Source: Spirochaetaceae bacterium (GTDB lineage: Bacteria; Spirochaetota; Spirochaetia; SZUA-6; Bin103). From it: a stretch of DNA of 64,000 nucleotides. The stretch lies in contig JAPPKD010000263.1 in assembly GCA_028820215.1 (NCBI GenBank), positions 1 through 64,000 on the forward strand. The letters run 5' to 3'. Under the pieces are notes generated by a model that saw only the letters and a list, made by a program, of their open reading frames with translations, did no database searches and was not told where the DNA came from. Of the stretch, positions 43,508 through 51,817 are shown in pieces; the first letter of the stretch is position 1; each line of letters starts with the position of its first letter. The translations under genes and the position numbers were made by a program.

Positions 43508-44539
43508 ATGAGCATCAAGCGGACCGACTTCGGCCTGGCCGGCGGCAGCCCCGTGCACCGCTACGAGATGCGCAACCGCCGCGGCACCACCGCCGCGGTG
43601 CTGACGCTGGGAGCCAACCTGCAGTCGGTACGCACCCACGGCCGCCACGGACTGGACGAGATCACGCTGTCCTACGACGACGTGAATCACTACCTGGACC
43701 CGGAGTATCCGTACTTCGGGCCCATCATCGGGCGGGTCGCCAACCGCATCGCCGGGGGCTCCTTCGACCTGGACGGCACCCGCTACGAGCTGGCGTGCAA
43801 TGCGGGCGACCTGCACCTGCACGGCGGCGTGACCGGCTTCGACCGGCGCATCTGGAAGGCCACCACGCACGAGAGCGAGCAAGAGGACCGCGTAGCGCTG
43901 CGCTACCGAAGCCCGGACGGCGAGGAAGGCTACCCTGGCGAGCTGACCGCGCATGCGGTCTATCGGCTCACCGAACACGACGAGCTGGTGATCGACCTGC
44001 AGGCAACCACCGACGCGCCGACGATCGTCAACCTCACCAATCACGCCTACTGGAACCTGGCCGGCGCCGGCAACGGCACCGTGGACGGGCACGACCTGCA
44101 CCTGCACTGCGCGCATGTGCTGGAGCGGGGCGACGATGGAGTGCCCACCGGGGCGGTGCTGCCGGTGGCCGGCACCGCGTTCGATTTCACCAGTCCGCGC
44201 CCGATCGGCGAACGGATCAAGCAGGCCGGCGGCTACGACCACTGCTTCGTGATCGACGGCGCACCGGGCCAGCTCCGCACCTTCGCCCGCGCGTACGCGC
44301 CGGGCTCCGGGCGGGTCATGGAGGTCGCCACCACCCAGCCCGGCGTGCAGCTCTACACGTCGGAGTTCCTGGAGACCACCACGGGCGCCGGCGGACGCAC
44401 GTTCGACCCGCGGGGCGCCCTCTGCCTGGAGACCCAGCACTTCCCCGACAGCGTGCACCGGCCCCACTTCCCGTCCATCGTGCTGCGCCCCGGCCAGACC
44501 TACCGGCACCGCACCGTGCACCGCTTCTGGGTCACGTAA
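43508..44539 (+). CDS. galM: Aldose 1-epimerase (galactose mutarotase)
   Basis: 343 residues from ATG 43508 (GGAGGG 9 bases upstream). It interconverts alpha and beta anomers of aldoses in the cytosol. Signatures are GPIIGRVANRIAGGSF, LHLHGGVTGFDRRIW (catalytic-region His), NLTNHAYWNLAG (second His), and the C-terminal LCLETQHFPDSVHRP that carries the catalytic Glu. Length is typical for the family. It is encoded alone on the plus strand after the VIT/VWA gene, with a 73-base gap that contains its own ribosome site, and faces the phosphatase gene at its 3' end. A second upstream ATG (43501) is out of frame. Confidence 0.95.
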   Translation: MSIKRTDFGLAGGSPVHRYEMRNRRGTTAAVLTLGANLQSVRTHGRHGLDEITLSYDDVNHYLDPEYPYFGPIIGRVANRIAGGSFDLDGTRYELACNAGDLHLHGGVTGFDRRIWKATTHESEQEDRVALRYRSPDGEEGYPGELTAHAVYRLTEHDELVIDLQATTDAPTIVNLTNHAYWNLAGAGNGTVDGHDLHLHCAHVLERGDDGVPTGAVLPVAGTAFDFTSPRPIGERIKQAGGYDHCFVIDGAPGQLRTFARAYAPGSGRVMEVATTQPGVQLYTSEFLETTTGAGGRTFDPRGALCLETQHFPDSVHRPHFPSIVLRPGQTYRHRTVHRFWVT

Positions 44540-44584
44540 GTCGCGTGGAACGGTGACCGGCGGCGCGTGCAGCGTCGGCTTCTA

Positions 44585-45205
44585 TCAGCGAACCAGCTCA
44601 CGTACCACCCAATGGTGTCGATCTGGGTTGTACGCCGTTGTGATGTATCCCGTGTCACCGAACGAGAACGTGACGCCCTGGCCGCTGACAGTTGGCTGCG
44701 CGCCGGCGATGCATCCCATCGCAGCGTTGAGAATCCCTCCATGCGCAACCACGAGATAGCTTCCGGCGCCACGCCTGATAACCCTCTCGAGCGCTCGCGC
44801 TGCTCGACTGTGGAATGACCAGGTGCTTTCTCCCTCGCCGGCGCTCACGACATGCGGCTGAAAGGGGTTTTGAAAAGCCGGGATCGGGTATCTGACGCTG
44901 GCGACGTGGTAAGGCAAACCTGCAAGCGGGCCGTTGTCCTTCTCCATCCAGTCCTCATCGAGCTCAACGCCGATGTGCAGGGCATTGCTGATGATCCGGG
45001 CTGTCTCATGGGCACGTCTGAGAGGGCTCGCTATGATCGCGTCGAAGCTGATCTTCGTTTCCTTCAGTTTCGCTGCTCGTCTCTCTACTTGGGCGCGGCC
45101 AACGTCGGTCAGCGGCGCATCATACCGGCCTTCATGGACCTCTTCGTCATCTGCCCGGGACCGCCCATGACGCATGAACATGATCTCGATGTTCTCGTTC
45201 ACCAT
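44585..45205 (-). CDS. Histidine phosphatase (phosphoglycerate mutase-like) family protein
   Basis: 206 residues from ATG 45205. The family signature IEIMFMRHGRSRADDE contains the phosphoacceptor His (RHG). The second-half LVVAHGGILNAAMG supplies the other His, and IIASPLRRAHETARI the Arg and Glu. It is a small cytosolic phosphatase of unknown substrate. An upstream ATG (45238) would overlap the next gene and is less likely. Codon use looks visibly less GC-biased than in neighbouring genes, which may indicate recent acquisition. It lies 29 bases downstream of the C45-type gene on the same strand and may be the operon's last member. Confidence 0.88.
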   Translation of the reverse strand: MVNENIEIMFMRHGRSRADDEEVHEGRYDAPLTDVGRAQVERRAAKLKETKISFDAIIASPLRRAHETARIISNALHIGVELDEDWMEKDNGPLAGLPYHVASVRYPIPAFQNPFQPHVVSAGEGESTWSFHSRAARALERVIRRGAGSYLVVAHGGILNAAMGCIAGAQPTVSGQGVTFSFGDTGYITTAYNPDRHHWVVRELVR

Positions 45206-45234
45206 CGCAACGCCATCACGACTCAGGACAGGAC

Positions 45235-46308
45235 TCACGTCGACAGGAGCCGGTACTCCTCGTAGGGGTTCGAGCAGGGGTTGCCCCGACTGACGTGCAT
45301 GCGGCCGGCGTCCGCCTCGATGACCACCGACAGCACGCTGGTCCAGAAGCCGTACCGGGGGTCGTCGTTGGCATGCCGGCAGATCGACCGGGGCTCGTCG
45401 TGGTGGTCACGCAGTGCCGCCTTCGCCGCGCCGACGTCGATGCCGCCGTCACCCTCCTCGAGGAGGGAATCGATCCGCCGCTTGCGCGGCCGCGACTCGA
45501 TCAGCTCCGGAAACCGCTCGTTGACGCCGGCCAGCGCCGGGTGCAGACAGTGGTTGGTGTGCGTCAGCCAGGCGGCGCCGTCGTCGGGCCGCAGCACGCG
45601 CAGGTCGTCGATCAGGATCTCGAAGTCGGCCGGCCCCTGCGGCGTGGTCAGGATCAGGTTGGCGGGGATGGCACGATACGCGCTCCGCACCGCCTCGATC
45701 GCGGCGTCGAGCGAATCGGCCTCCAGCACGCGGCGGACGATGAAGTAGTGCGGCACGCCCACGTCCCGGGACGGCGCCGGCAGGGTGTTCAGGCACGCGC
45801 CGATGCCGCGCTCGCCGCAGCCGATGTAGCCGATCAGGCCGGCTTGGCCGACCGTCAGCGTCGCCGGGCCGGTGAGCGGCCGGCGCGTCAGCACCACCGT
45901 GTACGGATCGAGCGCCGGGTCGTTGTCCCAGTTCTGCGCGACCAGCGCGGGCCGGTGCGCCGCCAGCGCCGTGCACCCGCCTTCGTTCGAAGAGTCGGTG
46001 TCCGGCTGGTTGCGGAGCTGGTTGCGGACCTGCAGGAGCATCAGCTCGTCCAGCGACACGCCGCTCGACTCGGCCGTCCCGCGCAGCTCGGCGAGCAGCT
46101 CCGGCGCATAGTCGGCGGCGTACGGGATGCACGCGGAGGCGGTGGCGAGCGCGTGCTCGCGGCTGATCGACACCGTCTTGTTGACCCGCTCGATGGCGAC
46201 GTCCGTGAAGCCGCGGATCTCCTCCCGCGCCGTTTCGCCAAGCTGGCGGCCCATCTCGCGCGGCGTCCCATACACCTCGATCTCGCGGTAGCGCGAGCCG
46301 GCGGTCAC
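45235..46308 (-). CDS. C45-family N-terminal-nucleophile acyltransferase/amidase
   Basis: 357 residues from a GTG at 46308 that overlaps the upstream hydrolase stop. It resembles acyl-CoA:6-aminopenicillanate acyltransferase-type (C45) proteins: GTPREMGRQLGETAREEIRG near the N-terminus, then SSNEGGCTALAAHRPALVAQ, where self-cleavage between Gly111 and Cys112 would expose the nucleophilic Cys. NWDNDPAL, GLIGYIGCGERGIGACLN and TNHCLHPAL follow as in the family. It should cleave or transfer an acyl group on an amide bond. It is the last strongly coupled gene of the nitrile hydratase operon, so an amide made by the hydratase could be its substrate (inference). Confidence 0.85.
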   Translation of the reverse strand: MTAGSRYREIEVYGTPREMGRQLGETAREEIRGFTDVAIERVNKTVSISREHALATASACIPYAADYAPELLAELRGTAESSGVSLDELMLLQVRNQLRNQPDTDSSNEGGCTALAAHRPALVAQNWDNDPALDPYTVVLTRRPLTGPATLTVGQAGLIGYIGCGERGIGACLNTLPAPSRDVGVPHYFIVRRVLEADSLDAAIEAVRSAYRAIPANLILTTPQGPADFEILIDDLRVLRPDDGAAWLTHTNHCLHPALAGVNERFPELIESRPRKRRIDSLLEEGDGGIDVGAAKAALRDHHDEPRSICRHANDDPRYGFWTSVLSVVIEADAGRMHVSRGNPCSNPYEEYRLLST

Positions 46309-47294
46309 GACAGCCACCGCCCGAAGAATGCCGCCACGGAGTCGAGGTGCTCGGGCAGGAAGAGGTGGTTGAGGTGGGGCCGGTGCACCTCGAAGCGGTG
46401 GGGGCAGCAGGCCAGGGCGTAGGCCGGCCGCACCTCGCGCTCCATCTCGTCCACCCCGATCGCCGGCATGTCCTCGTCCTCGGTCGGCGCCAGCACCATG
46501 AGCGGCCGCGGACAGATGCACACCCGCACGATGCGGCCCTGGTCGAAGTGCCGCAGCAGGTGCGGGATGTACCAGGGGCTGGAGTGGCGGTCCAGGTCGC
46601 CCTCCCGGATGACCGCGGCCATGCTGCCGAGGCCGCCCGCCAGCGGCGCCGATGCCTGGATCCAGGGAGCGGCCGCCTGCGCCAGCCACGCGGCCTGCCC
46701 GCCCAGCGAGAAGCCGGTAAGCCCGATGCGCTCGCTGCTCACGCCGTCGACGGCAGCCAGCACCCGCGCCGCCTGCAGCGCTTCGCGCACGCGCAGCCCG
46801 ACCGCCGTCCGGCCGAACGGCTCCATCGCCTTGGATTCCCGCTCCCGCTCCAGCGGGTTGGGCTGGCGCGCCGTGGTCCCCCTGATGGTGACCGCCAGCG
46901 TTGCGAAGCCGCGCCGCGCCAGCTCGCGCGCCCAGCCGTGCAGCGGTCCCCGGTGGCGGAGCGGCCGGTACAGTCGCTCCTCGCTGATCAGCTCGGCGGT
47001 GCCGCCGGTGCCGGGCATGCAGACGATCCCGCCCAGCTCGTCGCCCGTGCCGGCCGATCGCATCAGGATGCAGGGCACGACCTCGTCGAGCTCGTTGCGG
47101 AAGCGGAGCGGCGTGACGGTCACGCCGTCGGCGCCGGTCTCGCTCTCCCCCATCTCCGCCGGCACGGATCCCGGACCGGGCACGTCGAGCAGGCCCAGCA
47201 GCTCGGAGAACCTTGTGCGCACCTCCTCGTCCGCCACCGGCACCGGGTGCACGACCGACATGCGTCGGTAGGCGGGGAGCGCAGGATCGGTCAT
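46305..47294 (-). CDS. Alpha/beta hydrolase (dienelactone/acetyl-xylan esterase-like)
   Basis: 329 residues from ATG 47294. The nucleophile elbow IGLTGFSLGGQAAWLAQA, IVCMPGTGGTAEL as the oxyanion region, and a C-terminal VHRPHLNHLFLPEH carrying the catalytic His define the fold. The acid residue is probably in VLAPTEDEDMPA. Cytosolic. It sits between the nitrile hydratase alpha gene (4-base ATGA overlap) and the C45-type gene (overlap at the GTG start), so it is part of the same pathway. The specific ester or amide substrate is unknown. Confidence 0.88.
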   Translation of the reverse strand: MTDPALPAYRRMSVVHPVPVADEEVRTRFSELLGLLDVPGPGSVPAEMGESETGADGVTVTPLRFRNELDEVVPCILMRSAGTGDELGGIVCMPGTGGTAELISEERLYRPLRHRGPLHGWARELARRGFATLAVTIRGTTARQPNPLERERESKAMEPFGRTAVGLRVREALQAARVLAAVDGVSSERIGLTGFSLGGQAAWLAQAAAPWIQASAPLAGGLGSMAAVIREGDLDRHSSPWYIPHLLRHFDQGRIVRVCICPRPLMVLAPTEDEDMPAIGVDEMEREVRPAYALACCPHRFEVHRPHLNHLFLPEHLDSVAAFFGRWLS

Positions 47295-47926
47295 GCGCTT
47301 CGCGCTTCGAGCGGATCCGTCACGCCGATCATGCTGTCCCGCGTCACCAGCTCGGCCAGCTCTTCCTGCGACAGCCCTTCCGTCCGGGCGGGCCGCCGCG
47401 GCAGGACCAGGTAGCGCAGGTCGGCGGTGCTGTCGACGACCCGCACCTGCACGTGACCGGCGATCTCCAGGCCGAATTCGCGCATGACCGCCCGCGGCTC
47501 CACGACCGCGCGCTGGCGGTAGGGGCTGCTCTTGTACCAGTCGGGCGGCGGACCGAGCAGAGCGGTCGGATAGCAGGAGCAGAGCGTGCACACTACCAGA
47601 TGGTGCACGGCGTCCGTGTTCTCCACCACCGCCAGCTCGGCGTCGTGCGTGAGGGTGTATCCGAGCTCGGCGACGGCCGAGCGCGCGTCCCGCAGGAGCC
47701 TTTCCTTGAACGCGAGGTCGACCCACGCCCTGGCAACGACCCGCGCGCCGTCCGCCGCCGAGCGTGAGCGCACCCGCTGGATCTGCTCGGCGAGCTCGCC
47801 GGGATCAAGCACCCCTTTCTCCACCAGCAGCTCATGCATGGCGATGGCGCGCCGGGCTGGCTCGGTGAGCTCGATGTCGGGATGGATGCCCGCGTGCTCG
47901 GAATCGTGATCGTGATCCCCGCTCAT
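47291..47926 (-). CDS. Nitrile hydratase alpha subunit / thiocyanate hydrolase gamma-like, cobalt type
   Basis: 211 residues from ATG 47926. The metal centre is intact: VVCTLCSCYPTALLG, with Cys113-Thr-Leu-Cys116-Ser-Cys118. Thr in the second position is the cobalt-type signature (iron enzymes have Ser), and the two downstream cysteines are those oxidised to sulfinate and sulfenate in the mature enzyme. DWYKSSPYRQRAVVEPRAVM and LRYLVLPRRPARTEGLSQEE are further family blocks. An unusual His/Asp-rich start (SGDHDHDSEH) could bind metal. It is co-translated with two short genes that together make a beta subunit. The reaction is hydration of a nitrile to an amide, or of thiocyanate; which one cannot be decided here. 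Confidence 0.92.
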   Translation of the reverse strand: MSGDHDHDSEHAGIHPDIELTEPARRAIAMHELLVEKGVLDPGELAEQIQRVRSRSAADGARVVARAWVDLAFKERLLRDARSAVAELGYTLTHDAELAVVENTDAVHHLVVCTLCSCYPTALLGPPPDWYKSSPYRQRAVVEPRAVMREFGLEIAGHVQVRVVDSTADLRYLVLPRRPARTEGLSQEELAELVTRDSMIGVTDPLEARSA

Positions 47927-48243
47927 GCCGCGGCTCCCGCCGGCTCGAGCCACCCTTCGTACACGTCGATCAGGAGCACGTCGCCTTCGCCGCCGTCGTA
48001 CCGGTCTCCCCAGAGGTCGGTCTGGCTGAACTCCACGTGGTACAGCAGGCGCTTGGGGAGGCCGCTGCCGCCGTGGGCGCGCGACTCGGGATCGAAGAAC
48101 GGCCCGCTCACCGCGCGGATCCTGCCGCGCCTGCCCTTGATGAACCACGGCGTACGGTGGTGGTGCGGGACGCGATCACGCCGGACGGTCACGGAGTCGC
48201 CGGGAACGAAGCGGCCGGGCGCGGCGGAGAGCACTACTCCCAC
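47923..48243 (-). CDS. Nitrile hydratase beta subunit, C-terminal half as a separate protein
   Basis: 106 residues from a GTG at 48243. The sequence corresponds to the SH3-like C-terminal domain of nitrile hydratase beta: RFVPGDSVTVRRD, HHHRTPWFIKGRRGRIRAVS (containing the conserved active-site Arg region), FFDPESRAHG, LLYHVEFSQTDLWGDR and LLIDVYEGWLEP. Conventional beta subunits are fused to an N-terminal helical domain and are about 220 residues. Here that domain is encoded by the preceding gene (10-base overlap). Thiocyanate hydrolase and ToyJKL-type hydratases have the same split. It ends in a 4-base overlap with the alpha gene. Confidence 0.88.
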   Translation of the reverse strand: MGVVLSAAPGRFVPGDSVTVRRDRVPHHHRTPWFIKGRRGRIRAVSGPFFDPESRAHGGSGLPKRLLYHVEFSQTDLWGDRYDGGEGDVLLIDVYEGWLEPAGAAA

Positions 48244-48563
48244 CTGCCGCCCACCGTCTTCGCCCTGGCGTCGATCTCCTCGCTGGTCAGCACGCCCTTC
48301 TCCACCAGCACGGTCTCGAGCGAGGACGCCCAGCGCTCGTAGTAGCTGCAGGATTCGTACCGTTCCGGCGGCAGGGACTCGATGCCGCGCCGCAACTCGT
48401 CGACGGTGAACAGGCCGCGATGCCGGAGCACGCCCACCAGCGCGTTGGTGAGGTGCTCCCAGTCGGCCAGCTCGTGGGTCGAACGGTCGACAGGCTCTGC
48501 GGAGGGCAAACCGCCCCGGTCGTGCACGCCACTGGGTGGGACGCCCGCGTTCGGTTCCGTCAC
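48234..48563 (-). CDS. Nitrile hydratase beta subunit, N-terminal half as a separate protein (or activator-like subunit)
   Basis: 109 residues from a GTG at 48563 that overlaps the stop of the MDR gene. After a 30-residue flexible start it has LADWEHLTNALVGVLRHRGL, then FTVDELRRGIESLPPERY and SYYERWASSLETVLVEKGVL, matching the helical N-terminal domain of nitrile hydratase beta, including the Arg region that hydrogen-bonds to the oxidised cysteines. The same fold is also used by small activator proteins that load cobalt, so an accessory role is possible. It is followed directly by the C-terminal half gene. Confidence 0.85.
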   Translation of the reverse strand: MTEPNAGVPPSGVHDRGGLPSAEPVDRSTHELADWEHLTNALVGVLRHRGLFTVDELRRGIESLPPERYESCSYYERWASSLETVLVEKGVLTSEEIDARAKTVGGRWE

Positions 48564-49546
48564 GAGCCGAGCTCGATCACCACCTGGCATGCGCCGTCGC
48601 CGCCGGAGCGCGACAGCTCGTACGCGCGCGCCGCGTCGCCGATCGGCAGGCGGTGGGTGATCAGGCCGTCGAAGTCGAAGTCGCCGCGGGCCAAGTGGTT
48701 GGTAGCCAGGCGATAGGCGTGGTAGCCGTCGGCCTCGTAGGTGGCCGGCGTCGACATGAGCACCGAGCACTGCTTCTCGTAGAGCACGCCGAAGTCGAAC
48801 GGAAAGGTCGGCGCGCGCGGCTCGCCGTACAGCAGCAGGCGGCCCTCGGCCCGCACCAGGGCGACCGCCAGGTTGATCGATTCCGCGGTGCCGGCCGCCT
48901 CCACCACGACGTCGGGGAGTTGCGCACCGGAGATCGCCGACACCTGCGCCGCCGCATCGTCCGACCCGCCGCCCGGATCGACGGCCGCGGTCGCCCCGAA
49001 CCGGAGCGCCGCTTCCCGGCGTGCGCGAAGGGGGTCGATGCCGATCACCTGCCGTGCGCCGGCGCGCCGCAGCACGGCGTCCAGCACCAGGCCCGCCGGC
49101 CCCTGCCCGACCACGGCCACCGACCGGCCGACGACGTCGCGGAGCCGCTCGGCCGCCATCAGCGCGCGGGCGAGCTGGTGCACCAGCACCAGGCGCTCCA
49201 GCGGAGTGTCCAGCGTCTGGTGGATGAGCTCGCCGATCGGCACCAGGATCTGCTCGGCCAATCCGTCGAAGCCGGGACGCCGCACGATCGCCACCTCGTC
49301 CACCACGAACGGCAGAGGCTTGACGCCGACGTACTCGATCGCCTCCACGCGACCGACGACCTGGTGGGCGCAGGTGGACGGAGCCAGGGGATAGGAGTCC
49401 GGGGCTCCGTCGTAGACGCGGCGGGTGTCGCTGCCGTCGATGGCGATGGCGAGCGGCCGCACGACCGCCATGCCGGGTTGGACCGTCAGATCGGCGACCT
49501 CGCCTACCTCCACCTGTCCGGGAGCTACGATCCTGGCGCTCTTCAT
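48560..49546 (-). CDS. MDR-family oxidoreductase lacking the zinc site
   Basis: 328 residues from ATG 49546. The medium-chain dehydrogenase fold is clear from the Rossmann motif VAVVGQGPAGLVLDAVLRRA and the C-terminal LITHRLPIGDAARAYELSRS. In the position of the catalytic zinc ligand (normally GICGSD) the sequence is AIDGSDTRR, with Asp replacing Cys, and the normal GHE is AHQ. No four-cysteine structural zinc loop is present either. It is probably a zinc-free NAD(P)H-dependent reductase or dehydrogenase. First gene of the nitrile hydratase operon, overlapping the next gene by 4 bases. Confidence 0.88.
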   Translation of the reverse strand: MKSARIVAPGQVEVGEVADLTVQPGMAVVRPLAIAIDGSDTRRVYDGAPDSYPLAPSTCAHQVVGRVEAIEYVGVKPLPFVVDEVAIVRRPGFDGLAEQILVPIGELIHQTLDTPLERLVLVHQLARALMAAERLRDVVGRSVAVVGQGPAGLVLDAVLRRAGARQVIGIDPLRARREAALRFGATAAVDPGGGSDDAAAQVSAISGAQLPDVVVEAAGTAESINLAVALVRAEGRLLLYGEPRAPTFPFDFGVLYEKQCSVLMSTPATYEADGYHAYRLATNHLARGDFDFDGLITHRLPIGDAARAYELSRSGGDGACQVVIELGS

Positions 49547-49605
49547 CCCGCACCGATCCTACCGAACTGGCCGGCAGCGACAAGAGCCCGCTAATATCCG
49601 TGCCG

Positions 49606-50922
49606 ATGAAGCTGCTGTTCATGGACCGGCACGACGTGCATCGGCCATGGGGCCACGTGCGGTTTCGCCCGACGCCGTTCCGGCCCCTGGGCAAGACCGA
49701 GATGCGAGACGTCATCTGCTTCGCAGCACCGCGGGCCGACGGCACCTGCGACGTGTTCCACTACCAGATGAGCCGCCACACGCCCTGGAAGCTGCTGCGC
49801 AGCGTGACGGCCGACGGCATCCGCTTCGAGGACACGCACGTCGTCTGTGAGCGCTCGGAGTACAAGTGGCACTACGCCGCGCGCATGGCCTACAGCCCGG
49901 AGCTCGAGCGCTACGTCTTCATGAAGAACGCCATCCACGACGGCGAGATGCAGATGTACATCTTCCACAGCCGCGACGGCGAGAGCTGGGAGGAGCATCC
50001 GGGCGGGCCGGTGTTCGCCGACGGCGACGCCTGGGGCGCCATGTGGAGCCCTGCCGTGCAGCGGTTCATCTACTACGGCAAGGGCTGGCAGCGCTGGGAC
50101 AAGGGCGTGCACGACCTGGTCCTCAACGGGCGCCGGGTGGTGACGATCCGCACCAGCGAGGACGGCCTCGCATGGACGCCGGACACCGCCAGCCAGTACT
50201 TCGAGAAGCCCGAGTACCACAACAACATGCGGCTGCTGCGCGGGCGGCTGGTGCCGATCGAGTTCCAGATCTCGCCGGACGACGAGGACCCGCCCGACCT
50301 GGAGTTCTACTCGGGCAGCACCTTTGCCCATGAGGGCCGCTACTACATGCACATGAACAACTACGCCGGCAGCTTCATCCAGCCCGGCATCGACCCGATG
50401 CGCGCCAACGGCCACGGCGTGTTCCTGCCCTGCGAACGCTGGATCAGCCGCGACGGACTGAACTGGAGCCGGCCGTTCCGGGAGATCGACGCCGGCGCCT
50501 TCTCGCTGCACAACCCGATCCTCGTGAACGGCATGATGCTGTTCCAGCGTGCCGACCGCCTGCACGGCCTGCCGGCCGACCGGCTGACGTATGCGACGTC
50601 GACGACCAACTCGCAATTCGAGACCGCCGAGTTCCCGATGCCGGTCGGCCCGCTGATGCTCAACGCCAAGATCCCCGGCGACGAGTACGACAACCAGGAA
50701 AACCAGGCCTACGTGATGGCCGAGCTGATCGACGACCGCGACCGGGTGATCCCCGGCTACGAGCGCGACGGCTGTCTGCTTCAGGCTCCCCTCGACCGCC
50801 CCGACCACCCCCTGGTCTGGCAGGGCGACGGCCGGCGCCGCGATGGCTCCGAGCTGACAGGCTCCCTGGTCCGGGTCCGCTTCTACGCCCGCGCCTCCGC
50901 CATCTACGCCGTCACCGGATAG
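49606..50922 (+). CDS. GH32/43-like beta-propeller protein with C-terminal beta-sandwich
   Basis: About 438 residues, no signal peptide. ATG 49606 is chosen; a GTG two codons earlier is possible. Repeated propeller blocks include WKLLRSVTADGIRFEDTHVV, KWHYAARMAYSPELERYVF, HSRDGESWEEHPGGPVFADG and GVFLPCERWISRDGLNWSRP, the S-x-D-G-x-x-W pattern of five-bladed glycosidase-like propellers. The C-terminal ~100 residues (LMLNAKIPGDEYDNQ, then AYVMAELIDDRDRVIPGYER and RVRFYARASAIYAV) form the sandwich domain also seen in the proteins at 60763-62288 and 62303-63979. Enzymatic activity cannot be confirmed; it may cleave or bind a sugar. Divergent from the nitrile hydratase operon. Confidence 0.75.
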   Translation: MKLLFMDRHDVHRPWGHVRFRPTPFRPLGKTEMRDVICFAAPRADGTCDVFHYQMSRHTPWKLLRSVTADGIRFEDTHVVCERSEYKWHYAARMAYSPELERYVFMKNAIHDGEMQMYIFHSRDGESWEEHPGGPVFADGDAWGAMWSPAVQRFIYYGKGWQRWDKGVHDLVLNGRRVVTIRTSEDGLAWTPDTASQYFEKPEYHNNMRLLRGRLVPIEFQISPDDEDPPDLEFYSGSTFAHEGRYYMHMNNYAGSFIQPGIDPMRANGHGVFLPCERWISRDGLNWSRPFREIDAGAFSLHNPILVNGMMLFQRADRLHGLPADRLTYATSTTNSQFETAEFPMPVGPLMLNAKIPGDEYDNQENQAYVMAELIDDRDRVIPGYERDGCLLQAPLDRPDHPLVWQGDGRRRDGSELTGSLVRVRFYARASAIYAVTG

Positions 50923-50927
50923 GCCTC

Positions 50928-50956
50928 TGGGCTATAGGATGGCGTTCTATAGCCCA
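50928..50956. terminator. 10-bp perfect hairpin after the propeller gene
   Basis: TGGGCTATAG and CTATAGCCCA form a perfect 10-bp stem around a 9-base loop, starting 6 bases after the stop codon at 50922. No T-tract follows, so it is either an atypical terminator or an operator for the methyltransferase gene 45 bases further on. Confidence 0.45.
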
Positions 50957-51001
50957 TGAGCTGGGCCTGGCAGCCGCCGAGCTGGGGCGCACACCAACGA
51001 C

Positions 51002-51796
51002 ATGGAAGACGAACGACTCCGGGACAATCGCCAGAACTGGAATGAGCGGACGCCGATCCACGCGACGTCCTCGTTCTATGACGTCGAGGGCTTCAAGGCG
51101 GGCCGGATCACGCTCACCGATGTGGAGCGAAGCGAGGTCGGCGACGTCGCCGGCAAGACGCTGCTTCACCTCCAGTGTCACTTCGGCCTGGACACGATGT
51201 CGTGGGCGCGACTGGGTGCGAAGGCGACGGGCGTCGACTTCTCCGACGCCGCGATCGACCTGGCGAGGTCGATGAACGATGAGCTGGAACTGCACACGCG
51301 GTTCATCTGTTCCGCCGTGTACGACCTGCCGGACGTGCTCGATGAGGAGTTCGACGTGGTGTTCACGTCATACGGTGTCCTGGTCTGGCTCCCTGATCTG
51401 GACAGGTGGGCGTCGGTCATTCACCGCATGCTCAAGCCGGGCGGAGCGTTCCATATCGTGGAGTTCCATCCGTTCCTGGACGCGTTCGAGGTCTCGGAAT
51501 CAGGTGAACTGAAAGCAGCGTACGGCTATTTCCACGGTGAGGCGTCCACCCCGGGCAACCAACCGAGCTACGCGGGCAGGGAACTGATATCGAGTCCCCA
51601 CCATGAGTGGCAGCACCCCTTGGGCGACGTGGTGACCGCGCTGATCGACGCCGGATTGACGATCGATTTCCTGCACGAGTTCCCGTTCTGCAGCCAGCCG
51701 TACGCGGGCATGGAGCGGTGCGAGGACGAGCGGTGGCGGTTCCCGCACCACGGCGAGTCGTTCCCGCACATGTACTCGATCAGAGCGACCAGGTAG
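51002..51796 (+). CDS. SAM-dependent methyltransferase (class I)
   Basis: 264 residues from ATG 51002. Motif I is TLLHLQCHFGLDTMSWARLG, followed by ATGVDFSDAAIDLAR (motif II), EEFDVVFTSYGVLVWLPDLD (motif IV) and MLKPGGAFHIVEFHPFLDAF. This is the usual Rossmann-like fold of small-molecule and tRNA methyltransferases. The C-terminal portion includes SSPHHEWQHPLGDVVTALID and a HESFPHMYSI-like end (GESFPHMYSIRATR), typical of a group often annotated as ubiquinone-type or cypemycin-type methylases. The substrate is unknown. Monocistronic, with the hairpin upstream and the convergent DUF4143 ATPase gene downstream. Confidence 0.9.
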   Translation: MEDERLRDNRQNWNERTPIHATSSFYDVEGFKAGRITLTDVERSEVGDVAGKTLLHLQCHFGLDTMSWARLGAKATGVDFSDAAIDLARSMNDELELHTRFICSAVYDLPDVLDEEFDVVFTSYGVLVWLPDLDRWASVIHRMLKPGGAFHIVEFHPFLDAFEVSESGELKAAYGYFHGEASTPGNQPSYAGRELISSPHHEWQHPLGDVVTALIDAGLTIDFLHEFPFCSQPYAGMERCEDERWRFPHHGESFPHMYSIRATR

Positions 51797-51817
51797 CGCC
51801 GGCGCCCAGACGCCTGC

